NCBI GenBank assembly: GCA_017483305.1
Contig: JAFULC010000037.1
Coordinates: forward strand, 1 to 42,396
Source of the DNA: Clostridia bacterium
GTDB lineage: Bacteria; Bacillota; Clostridia; Oscillospirales; CAG-272
Length of the DNA: 42,396 nucleotides
Reading direction: 5' to 3'
Each line of letters opens with the position of its first letter. Within the stretch, counting starts at the first letter, position 1. The position numbers and the translations under genes are program-made. Under the pieces are notes generated by a model. That model did not search any database. It saw only the letters and a program-made list of their open reading frames with translations, and was not told the origin of the DNA. Of this stretch, positions 33,488 to 41,646 are shown one piece after another.

Positions 33488-34144
33488 ATGGAAGGCTACA
33501 AGAGAGAATTTATACAGTTTTTAGAGGGCGCGGGAGTGCTGAAGTTTGGTGACTTTACTGCCAAGAGTGGAAGAAAAATTCCTTACTTTGTTAATGCGGG
33601 AATGATCAAGACGGGAGAGGATATTGCGAAGCTTGGCGAATTTTATGCGAGAGCATACTTTGAGAAGCTTGGCAAGAGAAGCGCGGTGCTTTACGGTCCT
33701 GCGTACAAGGGGATTTCGTTGGCGGTCTCTGCGGCGGTCGCACTTTCGAAGAACGGACTCAACGTGCCCTTCTTCTTTAACCGTAAGGAAGTCAAGGATC
33801 ACGGCGAGGGCGGTGTTTTCGTAGGCTACGTGCCAAAAGCAGGCGAGGAGATCGTTATTATTGAGGACGTTATTACTGCGGGCACTGCTATACGCGAGAG
33901 CATGGAGATCCTCTCTCACCTTGACGGCGTTAAGGTTGCGGCGACATTTATTATGGTTGACCGCAAGGAAAAGGGTCAGAGTGAAAAGGGCGCTATGCAG
34001 GAGATCGAGGAGCAGTTTGGTTTCCCTGTATATTCCGTTGTCGACGTTTACGATATTATTGAGTATCTTGAAGAGGACGAGAAGAACGCGGAGAACGTGC
34101 AGAGAATAAGGAACTATCTTGCCGTTAACGGCGCAAAGGCATAA
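33488..34144 (+). CDS. pyrE: PyrE, orotate phosphoribosyltransferase
   Basis: Adds PRPP to orotate to give OMP. It has 218 aa. The substrate region FTAKSGRKIPYFVNAG and LYGPAYKGISLA are followed by FFFNRKEVKDHGEGG and the PRPP loop IVIIEDVITAGTAIRES, with Glu-Asp and Thr-Ala-Gly-Thr in place. AAGGAG ahead of ATG 33488 comes straight after the 91-bp repeat array, so pyrE may be expressed differently from pyrF, but no consensus promoter was found between them. pyrB follows after 21 bp. Confidence 0.95.
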   Translation: MEGYKREFIQFLEGAGVLKFGDFTAKSGRKIPYFVNAGMIKTGEDIAKLGEFYARAYFEKLGKRSAVLYGPAYKGISLAVSAAVALSKNGLNVPFFFNRKEVKDHGEGGVFVGYVPKAGEEIVIIEDVITAGTAIRESMEILSHLDGVKVAATFIMVDRKEKGQSEKGAMQEIEEQFGFPVYSVVDVYDIIEYLEEDEKNAENVQRIRNYLAVNGAKA

Positions 34145-34165
34145 TTTGTCAAAGAAAGGTGAAGT

Positions 34166-35248
34166 ATGAAACATCTTATTGATATTCAGGAGTTGTCGGT
34201 GGTCGAGCTTGCAGAGATGATCGCGACGGCAGAGGATATTATAGCTAACCCCAAAAAATATGCGGAGGCTTGCCGAGGCAAAAAGCTTGCGACGCTCTTT
34301 TTTGAGCCGTCTACCAGAACCCGTCTTTCCTTTGAGGCGGCGATGTATGAGCTTGGCGGAAACGTGCTTTCGGTCTCGAGTGCAAATTCCTCGTCTGCGG
34401 CAAAGGGCGAAAGCGTTGCCGACACGGCGAAGACAGTCTCCTGCTACGCGGATATTATTGCTATGCGCCATCCCAAAGAGGGTGCGCCGCTCGTGGCTTC
34501 GATGAATGCTTCTATTCCCGTTATCAATGCGGGAGACGGCGGTCATAATCATCCCACGCAGACGCTTGCCGATCTATTGACTATCTGGAGAGAGAAGAGA
34601 AGATTTGACGATCTGACTATCGGTCTTTGCGGCGACCTTAAATTCGGTCGAACCGTGCACTCGCTGATCAGCGCGATGTCGAGATATTCGGGTGTCAGAT
34701 TCGTGCTTATCTCCCCCGAGGAGCTGAAGCTCCCGAGCTACGTCAGGGAGGAGTTCATTGAGTCGAAGGGTATCGAGTACAAGCAGACGACCGATCTTGT
34801 CGAGGTTATGCCCGAGCTTGACATTCTTTACATGACGAGAGTGCAGAGAGAGCGTTTTTCGAGCGAGGAGGAGTATCAGAGGCTCAAGGACAGTTATATT
34901 CTGACTCCCGACAAGCTTGAGACGGCGAAGGCGGATCTGTCAATTTTGCACCCGCTGCCCCGAGTTAACGAGATCTCGGTCGCCATCGACGGCGATCCCA
35001 GAGCCTGCTATTTTAAGCAGGTGCTCAACGGCAAGTATATGCGAATGGCTTTGATCCTGAAGCTTTTGGCGGAGAAGGACAGTGAGAGCGGGGTTTGTGA
35101 CAAGGGTGAGTGCGTTATTGATTCTATTCGGTGTCAAAATCCTCGCTGTATCACGTCGGTTGAGCAGGAGCTGCCTCACGTTTTCAAGTTGACCGATAAG
35201 GAGCAGGGCGTTTACCGCTGCATTTACTGCGAGAGCAAGGCTAAATAA
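34166..35248 (+). CDS. pyrB: PyrB, aspartate carbamoyltransferase, fused to the zinc domain of PyrI
   Basis: Makes carbamoyl-aspartate, the committed pyrimidine step. Residues 1 to about 305 are the catalytic chain: [16 protein letters not shown] (carbamoyl-phosphate site), [36 protein letters not shown] and [11 protein letters not shown]. The last 45 residues form a PyrI-type zinc domain with Cys323, 328, 352 and 355. The spacing Cys-x4-Cys-x23-Cys-x2-Cys is the same as in E. coli PyrI. The N-terminal nucleotide-binding domain of PyrI is missing and no separate pyrI is present. In PyrI the zinc domain contacts the catalytic chains, so here it may stabilise assembly without ATP/CTP control. 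AAAGGTGA precedes ATG 34166; last pyr gene. Confidence 0.93.
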   Translation: MKHLIDIQELSVVELAEMIATAEDIIANPKKYAEACRGKKLATLFFEPSTRTRLSFEAAMYELGGNVLSVSSANSSSAAKGESVADTAKTVSCYADIIAMRHPKEGAPLVASMNASIPVINAGDGGHNHPTQTLADLLTIWREKRRFDDLTIGLCGDLKFGRTVHSLISAMSRYSGVRFVLISPEELKLPSYVREEFIESKGIEYKQTTDLVEVMPELDILYMTRVQRERFSSEEEYQRLKDSYILTPDKLETAKADLSILHPLPRVNEISVAIDGDPRACYFKQVLNGKYMRMALILKLLAEKDSESGVCDKGECVIDSIRCQNPRCITSVEQELPHVFKLTDKEQGVYRCIYCESKAK

Positions 35249-35327
35249 AGCAATTATTTCAGGCAAATACTTTTAGTATGTTAGTTTTCCATAAGACAAC
35301 CAAAAATAAATTTACGGAGGTTTTGAT

Positions 35328-36128
35328 ATGAGTTTTCTGAAAAACAAAACAGCAATTATTACGGGCGCGGGATTCGCGACGCTTTCTGACGGCAGATGTG
35401 GCTCTATCGGTTACGGTATTGCGACCGCTTACGCCAAGGAGGGTGCAAATCTGGTCATCACAGGAAGAAACCTTGCAAAGCTTGAAAAAGCGAAGGAGGA
35501 GCTTGAGAAAAATTACGGCGTTCGCGTTCTTGCTATCGCCGCAGACATTTCTGCCGGAAAGGACAACGAGGCTGTTGCTAAGGGCGTTGCCGAAGCGGCA
35601 ATTCGCGAGTTCGGCAGAATTGACGTACTGATAAATAACGCGCAGGCCTCGGCGTCGGGCGTTACTATTCAGGATCACACAACCGAGCAGTTTGATCTTG
35701 CGATGTATTCGGGTCTTTACGCGACGTTTTACTATATGAAGGCTTGCTATCCCTATCTTAAGGAGACCAAGGGAAGCATAGTTAACTTTGCTTCGGGCGC
35801 GGGCTTGTTTGGAAACTACGGTCAGTGCTCTTATGCCGCGGCGAAGGAGGGAATTCGCGGTCTTTCACGCGTTGCGGCCACTGAATGGGCACGGGACGGC
35901 ATCAACACCAACGTGGTTTGTCCTCTTGCCTGGACCGCTCAGCTTGAAAATTTTGAGAAGGCTTATCCCGAGGCGTTCAAGGCTAACGTGAAGATGCCTC
36001 CCGCAGGGCATTTCGGAGATCCCGAGACCGAGATCGGCCGTGTTTGCGTTCAGCTCGCTTCTCCCGATTTTAAGTATCTTAACGGAGAAACGCTCACGCT
36101 TGAGGGCGGAATGGGACTCAGACCTTGA
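35328..36128 (+). CDS. Short-chain dehydrogenase/reductase (SDR), unknown substrate
   Basis: 266 aa with the classical SDR plan. The nucleotide-binding start is ITGAG followed by an unusual insertion before GSIGYGIATAYAKEGA, so the TGxxxGxG motif is stretched by about ten residues. ADIS and INNAQAS (NNAG variant) follow. The catalytic residues are Ser156 (NFASG), Tyr169 and Lys173 (YAAAK). The end, YLNGETLTLEGGMGLRP, is the usual SDR finish. GGAGG at 35316-35320 fixes the start. It lies 79 bp after pyrB and could be read from the pyrimidine transcript; nothing suggests a pyrimidine role. Substrates of similar proteins include sugars, hydroxyacyl chains and steroids. Confidence 0.82.
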   Translation: MSFLKNKTAIITGAGFATLSDGRCGSIGYGIATAYAKEGANLVITGRNLAKLEKAKEELEKNYGVRVLAIAADISAGKDNEAVAKGVAEAAIREFGRIDVLINNAQASASGVTIQDHTTEQFDLAMYSGLYATFYYMKACYPYLKETKGSIVNFASGAGLFGNYGQCSYAAAKEGIRGLSRVAATEWARDGINTNVVCPLAWTAQLENFEKAYPEAFKANVKMPPAGHFGDPETEIGRVCVQLASPDFKYLNGETLTLEGGMGLRP

Positions 36129-36143
36129 TCTGATATAAGCACG

Positions 36144-36176
36144 AAAAACGACACCGAATCTTCGGTGTCGTTTTTT
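36144..36176. terminator. Terminator between converging SDR and choloylglycine-hydrolase genes
   Basis: CGACACCGAA 36149-36158 pairs with TTCGGTGTCG 36161-36170, flanked by AAAAA on the left and TTTTTT on the right. The symmetry makes it usable on both strands, which suits the two converging genes. Confidence 0.88.
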
Positions 36177-36188
36177 GTGTTTGCGGCT

Positions 36189-37082
36189 TTAATTCAGAAA
36201 ATCTATACACTCGCCTTGCGTCATAGGGAAGGATTTGGGTGTTGAGCCGTTGAGGTCAGCGTTTTTCATTTTGACACCGCGCAGCCTTCGGCAGGAGTAG
36301 GTGGTGAAATAATAGGTCAGGTCTTCAGTATCCATGCAGGCGGTATATTCGGTGCGAAGCTTTCTTTCATCTGCCTGAAAGAGCCCTGCGGGCTGATTGA
36401 CGGTGCTCATGATGTGGAAAAAGCGAGATATCGACTCTGCTTTGTCGGCTGAGGAGGCGGTGTGGTCTTTGGCGTTTATTGCTCTGACGAAGCGAGAGCT
36501 TGAGGAGAGATCGCCGAGCATAGGTCTGCCGCGCTCCTCGAAAATATAGCATTGGGTTGGGAATTCGGGGGCGTTGGTGAGAACTCCGTAGGGGTTGTCG
36601 AAGATTTTGAGCCCATCTTTAGTCGATTCGACGGTGAAGGAGCTTGTTTTGTCTCCCACGAGCCAATGGAGAGGGCTTGCCGGCAGGTCACGTGAGAAGC
36701 TTTCGGGGGTTATATTGGCGTTCTTGAGGGCTTTTTTTGCTTCACTTGCGCTATCGAAGCTACAGAGCAGCCACGGTATGAGCTCGAAGGATGCGAGGTT
36801 TATCGCGTCGGCTTTTTTGTCGTGATAGGCGGCAAGCTCGGGAAAGCGAAGGGCGGCTACACAAAGTCCGTGCTCATTTATGGCGTCATAGTAGAGGGGA
36901 TTGTTGTCGACAACAAGCGCCGTGCCGATGATGGCGGGGTGCTTGGCTATCTCGCCTTCGTGCAGGAAGCGGAAGGGAAATTGACGTGGGGTTATGACGA
37001 CATTTTCGCCGCGCGAGCCTTCAACGTCGAGCGTTCTGCCGAAAAGGTGGATTTTTGAGGTGTCGTTTATTGCGGTACACAT
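36189..37082 (-). CDS. Choloylglycine hydrolase family protein (bile salt hydrolase/penicillin V acylase-like)
   Basis: An Ntn-hydrolase of linear amides such as conjugated bile salts. It has 297 aa, a little shorter than typical (315-330). Cys2 after Met is the nucleophile. Arg16 and Asp19 (FGRTLD), Asn69 (AINEHGL), Asn170 (YGVLTNAPEF) and Arg197 (SSRFVRA) match the catalytic set of the family. There is no signal peptide. The reverse-strand ribosome site AAAGGAAG precedes ATG 37082. It runs divergently from the MerR-like gene and may share its control region. Whether it acts on bile salts, N-acyl amides or penicillin V cannot be told from sequence; bile salts would fit a gut host. Confidence 0.85.
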   Translation of the reverse strand: MCTAINDTSKIHLFGRTLDVEGSRGENVVITPRQFPFRFLHEGEIAKHPAIIGTALVVDNNPLYYDAINEHGLCVAALRFPELAAYHDKKADAINLASFELIPWLLCSFDSASEAKKALKNANITPESFSRDLPASPLHWLVGDKTSSFTVESTKDGLKIFDNPYGVLTNAPEFPTQCYIFEERGRPMLGDLSSSSRFVRAINAKDHTASSADKAESISRFFHIMSTVNQPAGLFQADERKLRTEYTACMDTEDLTYYFTTYSCRRLRGVKMKNADLNGSTPKSFPMTQGECIDFLN

Positions 37083-37251
37083 ATTTCTTCCTTTGCTTTT
37101 TTAGTTATTGTGCTCGGGTTTTGGATTTGTTATACGGCAATGAAAAATGCTTATGGTCTTGTAAATTTTTGGTGATAGGCTTTTTTCTATTGTTTTGACG
37201 GTGAAAAAATGGTATAATTGCGGTATGATAAAAATTTTTTTGGTAAATCTC

Positions 37252-37282
37252 TTGACTTTTACCTTACGTAAAAAGATATAAT
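37252..37282 (+). promoter_or_regulatory. MerR-type promoter with 19-base spacer and central dyad
   Basis: TTGACT 37252-37257 and TATAAT 37277-37282 are 19 bases apart, the over-long spacing that MerR-family activators correct by twisting DNA. Inside the spacer is TTTTAC-N5-GTAAAA (37257-37273), a fitting operator. The next gene has a MerR DNA-binding domain, so self-control is likely. Another TATAAT at 37213-37218 with TTGTTT 37190-37195 could be a second promoter. Confidence 0.65.
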
Positions 37283-37304
37283 CTTTGAAAAAGGAGGTAC
37301 TTTG

Positions 37305-38798
37305 ATGAAGATCAAAGCTGTTTGTGATAAAACGGGACTCACCGACAGAACGATACGCTATTACATTGAGGAGGGGCTGATATCCCCTTCGTTTACCGAA
37401 AATTATCTCGGGAGAAAATCCTTTGATTTTTCCGATGACGATATATCCGAGCTTTGCGATATTTCCGTGCTCAGAAATTTTGATTTTTCGATTGAGGAGA
37501 TAAGGCAGCTTCTTCGCTCCCCCGAAAGCAGTCTTGACATAATCAAGGCGGTCAAGGAGAGAGTTGGAGGCGAGCTTCTTATGAATCAAAAAAAGCTCTC
37601 CGCGCTCTCATCGTTGGACGACCAGACGGTATACACCGTCTCAGAGCTTGCAAGGGAGCTTTTAAGACCCGATGAGATCACTCCGACGAAGGATGAGCCC
37701 GAGGCTAATATCTGGCGCAGGGCTGCTTTGATGATAAAGGAGGGAGGACTCTTTCTTGCCGTCTGGCTTCCGATCGTTATAAGCGCCTGTATTATTTTGA
37801 TTGAATTTATCATATATGATCATCCGATAGCTGCTCCGATTTTTCTCGTTGTTTCCTTGATTTCGACTCTGCCGTCGATCTTGAGTATATTCTCGTCCAG
37901 GATAAGGCTTTTCAGGAACAAGGCGGCGTCAAGGGCTCTGTTCTTCGTTTGTCTTGCCTGCATACCGATAAGCGTTTTTTCATCGCTGTCGGCGGTATAC
38001 GAGTGCGAGCATAGCTGGGTCACGATCGCCGTGGAGGCCGAGGTGAGCTGCGCGCAGGAGGGGCGGATAGTCAAGCAGTGTGACGTTTGCCGTGACGTAG
38101 TGGTTGAGATGCAGGGGAAATTGCCTCATACCGTCGTCATCGACCGTGAGGTTGAGGCGAGCTGCAGCTCTGAGGGCTTGAGCGTGGGCGAGCATTGCTC
38201 GGTCTGTCAAACGGTGCTTGTCAAGCAAGAGGTGATACCGAAGAAGGATCACGCTTACGTTAAAAGCTACGTTGAGCCGACCTGCGACAAGGAGGGATAC
38301 GTTCTTTTGACCTGCGCTTGTGGATATAGCTGCAAGGACACCGTCATACCTGCGACCGAGAGGCACGATTTCAAGAAGAACGGGAATTATGGATATATTT
38401 GCTCATATTGCTCTCTTGAGGTCTGCGAGCACGGATATGCCAGCAGATTAAATTGGGGACCGATAAGATATTATATCACGGGAAGGGCCGACAGTGTCAA
38501 TGAGCAAGAAAGAACGCTTGTGATATATGGCAGCGGGGAAATGCCCGAGCCCTCGTATCCGTCGTTTCATCCCTGGCGCACCAGTATCTACGTTGAGGAG
38601 ATAAAAACGGTGGTTATATGCGAGGGGGTTACATCGATCGCATCGGGAGCGTTCTCGGGCAGCATGGAAGGGGATGATTTCTTTGGAAATCCCTTTCACT
38701 CTGTGGAAAGCTTTATTATAAAAGGCACAACACTGACTGTAGATCCCGACAGTCCCGATATCAGCGGTATCGAATGTGAAATTACATACGAGCGATAG
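37305..38798 (+). CDS. Transmembrane MerR-type regulator with external Cys repeats and BspA-like end
   Basis: 497 aa. Residues 1-70 are a MerR winged helix (VCDKTGLTDRTIRYYIEEGLI, then LRNFDFSIEEIRQLL). A short coiled region precedes three membrane helices at about 149-170, 177-198 and 211-231. The loop between helices 2 and 3 is basic (RIRLFRNKAASR), so by the positive-inside rule the C-terminus is outside. From 236 there are three to four repeats of about 45 residues with His, Cys-x-x-x-Gly and paired Cys (SCAQEG..CDVC, SCSSEG..CSVC, TCDKEG..CACG, CSYC). The last 100 residues resemble BspA-type leucine-rich repeats (TLVIYGSGEM, VVICEGVTSIASGAF). ATG 37305 follows AAAGGAGG. It looks like a one-component sensor carrying signals from outside to DNA; I know no described protein of this layout. 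Confidence 0.75.
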   Translation: MKIKAVCDKTGLTDRTIRYYIEEGLISPSFTENYLGRKSFDFSDDDISELCDISVLRNFDFSIEEIRQLLRSPESSLDIIKAVKERVGGELLMNQKKLSALSSLDDQTVYTVSELARELLRPDEITPTKDEPEANIWRRAALMIKEGGLFLAVWLPIVISACIILIEFIIYDHPIAAPIFLVVSLISTLPSILSIFSSRIRLFRNKAASRALFFVCLACIPISVFSSLSAVYECEHSWVTIAVEAEVSCAQEGRIVKQCDVCRDVVVEMQGKLPHTVVIDREVEASCSSEGLSVGEHCSVCQTVLVKQEVIPKKDHAYVKSYVEPTCDKEGYVLLTCACGYSCKDTVIPATERHDFKKNGNYGYICSYCSLEVCEHGYASRLNWGPIRYYITGRADSVNEQERTLVIYGSGEMPEPSYPSFHPWRTSIYVEEIKTVVICEGVTSIASGAFSGSMEGDDFFGNPFHSVESFIIKGTTLTVDPDSPDISGIECEITYER

Positions 38799-38841
38799 GT
38801 CTTAAAAAGTATCTTCAAAAACAAAGAAAGGCAATTTATCT

Positions 38842-40140
38842 ATGAAAAAGCTTACGTTGATCGTTACGATCTCAATTTTGTCACTTTTTATGCTTTTTAC
38901 ATCCTGCGGAAATGCCGACAATCAGGATGGAAATAATGAAAATAACAGCTCTGAAACGACTCTTGAGGGCGACGTCACCACCGACACTCACGTGCATAAG
39001 TACGGAGAGTGGGTCACGGTGAGTGAGCCTACCTGTAAGGAGAGCGGCACGAAGGAGCGCACCTGCTCTTGCGGAAGCAAGGAGACCGAGGACATACCCA
39101 CCGTTGCGCACAAATACGTGAACAACGTTTGCAGCATGTGCAAGCAGAGCAATCCTGACGCATTTGTTCCCGATTATTCCGAGGGCGAGGCTAACGTTGT
39201 CGGAGGTGATAGCGGACTTTCCCGTTACGTGTCGCAGGGTAGCTATCTCTATTTTTCTGCGAGCGGTAATACTATAGACAAGATGAAGATCAATAAATCC
39301 GGCGTTCAGACTGTGTATCAGGTGTCGGCGGGTCGGATAATGAACATAAACGTTTTGGGAGATTGGGTATATTTTTATTGCGAGGGCTCTACGGTCGGAA
39401 AATCCTACATTGCGAGAGTCAGGACAGATGGCTCTGGCTTTGAAAAGATAGTCAGCTCGGTCGCCGTTTGGGAAATGATCGTGGCGAAGGATACGGTATA
39501 TTATACAACCTTCCCCACTGACGGAGAATACAAGGATTTTGCCAAGGACGTTATGCCGCTGTATTGCGTGTCGGTCAACGGCGGAACGCCCAAGCAGATC
39601 CACGATGGTGCGGTTGGTGAATTGGTTGCTGACGATAAGTTCATATATTTTATTCACGATAATGAGGACGGAGATCCGAGTATCAGAAGAATCAAGCACG
39701 GTAACACGAGCAGCGACGTTTTGGTTGAAAACAAAGAAATTTACAATCTTGCGATTGAGGGCTCTAAGCTGTATTTCTTCGAGCATAACAAGTATGATGA
39801 TATTTATTCGTTAGCCTCTGTTGCGACGAACGGCGGAGGATATACTGTATTCGGCAAGGTGATGCAATATTCGGATTCAATGTGCGTTGTTGGCAACAAG
39901 GTTTATTATCTGGGCGGATTGTACCGTGAAAACGAGTTTTTGGAAAGCGCAGGGCTTGTTGAATACAACGTTTCGACGAAGACTGACAGAATAGCGAGGG
40001 AGGACTACGAGCTTATAGATTTTCAGTCTGCGGGAAATCTTTTGATTTTTGAAAATTACGACTACGAAGCCGAAAGGCTTGACTCGTTGACGATCTATTT
40101 TACTGACAAGAACGTCGTTAAAACATTGAAGATATCGTAA
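38842..40140 (+). CDS. Lipoprotein with one Cys repeat and a DUF5050-like beta-propeller
   Basis: 432 aa. A lipoprotein signal (LSLFMLFTSC, lipidated Cys22) is followed by a Ser/Thr/Asn linker. Next comes a His/Cys repeat (HKYGEWVTVSEPTC...CSCG...VCSMC) of the same type as in the MerR-like protein just upstream. The rest (about 110-432) shows six or so repeated beta strands (LYFSASGNTIDKMK, VYFYCEG, VYYTTFP, IYFIHDN, LYFFEHN, VYYLGGL) as in DUF5050/LRP-like propellers. It starts 43 bp after the regulator with GAAAGG before the ATG, so they are co-transcribed. The shared repeat hints that the two proteins contact each other outside the membrane; that is inference. Confidence 0.75.
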   Translation: MKKLTLIVTISILSLFMLFTSCGNADNQDGNNENNSSETTLEGDVTTDTHVHKYGEWVTVSEPTCKESGTKERTCSCGSKETEDIPTVAHKYVNNVCSMCKQSNPDAFVPDYSEGEANVVGGDSGLSRYVSQGSYLYFSASGNTIDKMKINKSGVQTVYQVSAGRIMNINVLGDWVYFYCEGSTVGKSYIARVRTDGSGFEKIVSSVAVWEMIVAKDTVYYTTFPTDGEYKDFAKDVMPLYCVSVNGGTPKQIHDGAVGELVADDKFIYFIHDNEDGDPSIRRIKHGNTSSDVLVENKEIYNLAIEGSKLYFFEHNKYDDIYSLASVATNGGGYTVFGKVMQYSDSMCVVGNKVYYLGGLYRENEFLESAGLVEYNVSTKTDRIAREDYELIDFQSAGNLLIFENYDYEAERLDSLTIYFTDKNVVKTLKIS

Positions 40141-40156
40141 AAGAGAAGAGGACATC

Positions 40157-40606
40157 ATGGCATACCAATATCCTTATGATTACGAAGAAAAAGAGTACAA
40201 GGCTCCCAAGCTGCCAACAGACAGAAAAATGTGGAAGTTTATGGTGTTTAGTATTTTGACTCTTGGCTTTTACAGCTTCGCGTTCTTTATTCCACTTTCG
40301 TTTGATCTCGACAAAATCGCGCCCAAAAGAGACGGTTCGAGAACGATGAATTATATTTTCGCATACATTCTAGCCTATTTTACCTTTACAATCGTCCTCG
40401 ACATATGGATGTATCAGATCACACAGCGTATAGAGGAGGCGCTCAATGAGCGCAATATCAATTATGACTTTGGAATCAGGGATTTCTGGGCGTGGTATTT
40501 CTTCGGGTCCTTTATTCTTGTCGGGCAGTTCGTCTTTTTCCATAAGCTTTGCAAGGCTATGAACTTTCTTTGCGAGGATTATAATATTGCTCAGGAGGCA
40601 AAATAA
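40157..40606 (+). CDS. DUF4234-like small membrane protein
   Basis: 149 aa with about three membrane segments. A Tyr/Lys-rich cytosolic start (YQYPYDYEEKEYKAPK) is followed by MWKFMVFSILTLGFYSFAFF, DLDKIAPKRDGSRTMNY and a pair of later helices, with LCKAMNFLCEDYN near the end. The pattern of an ILTLGFY helix followed by a charged DLDKIAP loop fits DUF4234 proteins, which have no known role. It lies 16 bp after the lipoprotein gene and probably completes the same operon. The name is from pattern memory, so moderate confidence. Confidence 0.6.
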   Translation: MAYQYPYDYEEKEYKAPKLPTDRKMWKFMVFSILTLGFYSFAFFIPLSFDLDKIAPKRDGSRTMNYIFAYILAYFTFTIVLDIWMYQITQRIEEALNERNINYDFGIRDFWAWYFFGSFILVGQFVFFHKLCKAMNFLCEDYNIAQEAK

Positions 40607-40629
40607 ATATAGCTATCAGGCAACTTATA

Positions 40630-40658
40630 TTGACACTTTTGTATTTTTGTGGTATACT
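40630..40658 (+). promoter_or_regulatory. Promoter upstream of the 77-aa ORF
   Basis: TTGACA 40630-40635, 17 bases, TATACT 40653-40658: a near-consensus promoter opening a new transcription unit after the DUF4234-like gene. Confidence 0.75.
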
Positions 40659-40745
40659 GAAGGTGACAAGGCACACGGTTGAGTTTAAAGCAATATTGCC
40701 TAACGACTCAGCAAATTTTATCGAAACGCCGAGTTGTAATTTGAT

Positions 40746-40979
40746 ATGATCCTATTTGTTGAATCCGTATACGGCGACACAATGCTTCATGGAAATCGAT
40801 TTGAAGGCAAAGAATTGCGTCAGGCAGTGAAGCAACTGCTTAATGTAGTCAGTGAGGAGGAATTTGTTAGTGCGTTTTGCATGCGATATCAATATTCCGT
40901 TGTTCCTTACGATCCGAATGCAAAAGCTGACTATGTAATCGATTTAGATACTCATTGGGTATATAAGCCAATATATTGA
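40746..40979 (+). CDS. Small hypothetical protein, 77 aa
   Basis: I do not recognise it. The sequence is balanced and soluble-looking (MLHGNRFEGKELRQAVKQLL, EEEFVSAFCMRYQYSV, VIDLDTHWVYKPIY) with an expected helix in the middle. No good ribosome site precedes ATG 40746, which weakens the call. The strong promoter at 40630 and the absence of any other ORF between it and the next lipoprotein support a real gene or a leader transcript. It could also be a remnant of a larger gene. Confidence 0.4.
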   Translation: MILFVESVYGDTMLHGNRFEGKELRQAVKQLLNVVSEEEFVSAFCMRYQYSVVPYDPNAKADYVIDLDTHWVYKPIY

Positions 40980-41029
40980 CAATAACATTTACACCACGGC
41001 ATAAACAGTTTTTGAAAGGACGGCACTCT

Positions 41030-41452
41030 ATGAATAAGACCATCAAAAAATTTCTTATAACCCTTGTAATCTGTTGCTTCTGCATATCCTTGCTCGCGTC
41101 GTGCAGCGGAGGGATCGATACGGATGAAGCAAAGGTGTTAGTCAAGGATTTCCTTGCCGCAATTGCTACGGAGGACTATGAGAAAGCCGAAACGCTCCTG
41201 CATCCCGAGCTCGATATCGATCTGAAGGATTCTTTTGGGAAGATTGAAAATGCAAAAAATATCGATTTTCAACAAGGCGTAATCATAGAAAGATATACAG
41301 GCTTTAATTATACTTATTACAGCACGTCGATCGGCGGATCAAGCTACGAGATGACAATGCAGGCCAAGGTTGGAAACACCTCGGTGGAAATTGTGGTTGC
41401 CGTTGTCAAGAATGACAACGGATATGGGATTTATTCATTAACTGTCTACTGA
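41030..41452 (+). CDS. Small lipoprotein, NTF2/DUF4878-like
   Basis: 140 aa. ATG 41030 after GAAAGGA is preferred over 40976 because the protein then starts with a lipoprotein signal (FLITLVICCFCISLLASC, Cys25). The mature part begins with TDEAKVLVKDFLAAIATEDY and EKAETLLHPE, the helix pattern of NTF2-like DUF4878 domains, followed by beta strands ending VVKNDNGYGIYSLTVY. Such proteins are common surface lipoproteins with unknown ligands. It probably shares the promoter at 40630 and is closed by a strong terminator. Confidence 0.7.
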   Translation: MNKTIKKFLITLVICCFCISLLASCSGGIDTDEAKVLVKDFLAAIATEDYEKAETLLHPELDIDLKDSFGKIENAKNIDFQQGVIIERYTGFNYTYYSTSIGGSSYEMTMQAKVGNTSVEIVVAVVKNDNGYGIYSLTVY

Positions 41453-41455
41453 TTT

Positions 41456-41489
41456 ACAAAAGAGGCACCCGCTCGGGTGCCTCTTTTGT
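41456..41489 (+). terminator. Strong terminator after the small lipoprotein
   Basis: ACAAAAGAGGCACCC (41456-41470) pairs perfectly with GGGTGCCTCTTTTGT (41475-41489) around GCTC. A 15-bp stem ending in CTTTTGT. Confidence 0.9.
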
Positions 41490-41494
41490 GTGAC

Positions 41495-41620
41495 GTGTGG
41501 CCGATTTAGATGCAAAACCGTGTGTAGCTGATTTAGATGCAAGATGGTTTTGCAGAGGGTAGACTAATCCCTTGGTGATGATGGGAGTTAAAAGGTTCCG
41601 CGATCTACCGGACTTTTAAC
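41495..41620. repeat. Direct repeat pair plus a bulged hairpin between converging genes
   Basis: GTGTGGCCGATTTAGATGCAA (one base past 20 is avoided here: core CCGATTTAGATGCAA ends at 41515) and its near copy ending at 41542 (core CTGATTTAGATGCAA) are 27 bases apart. A hairpin follows: GTTAAAAG 41587-41594 and TCCG 41597-41600 pair with CGGA 41609-41612 and CTTTTAAC 41613-41620. I see no gene in 41490-41646. Confidence 0.5.
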
Positions 41621-41646
41621 GCTATGCTTGCAACGAAGCCTATGTA

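Noticed and set aside
36189-37082. Calling the gene a proven bile salt hydrolase
   Set aside because: Catalytic residues are shared with penicillin V acylases and other amidases, and the protein is shorter than typical; only the family is supported.
37101-37589. Reverse-strand frame spanning the MerR-like gene start
   Set aside because: It overlaps the promoter, the ribosome site and the MerR DNA-binding domain, and resembles no protein.
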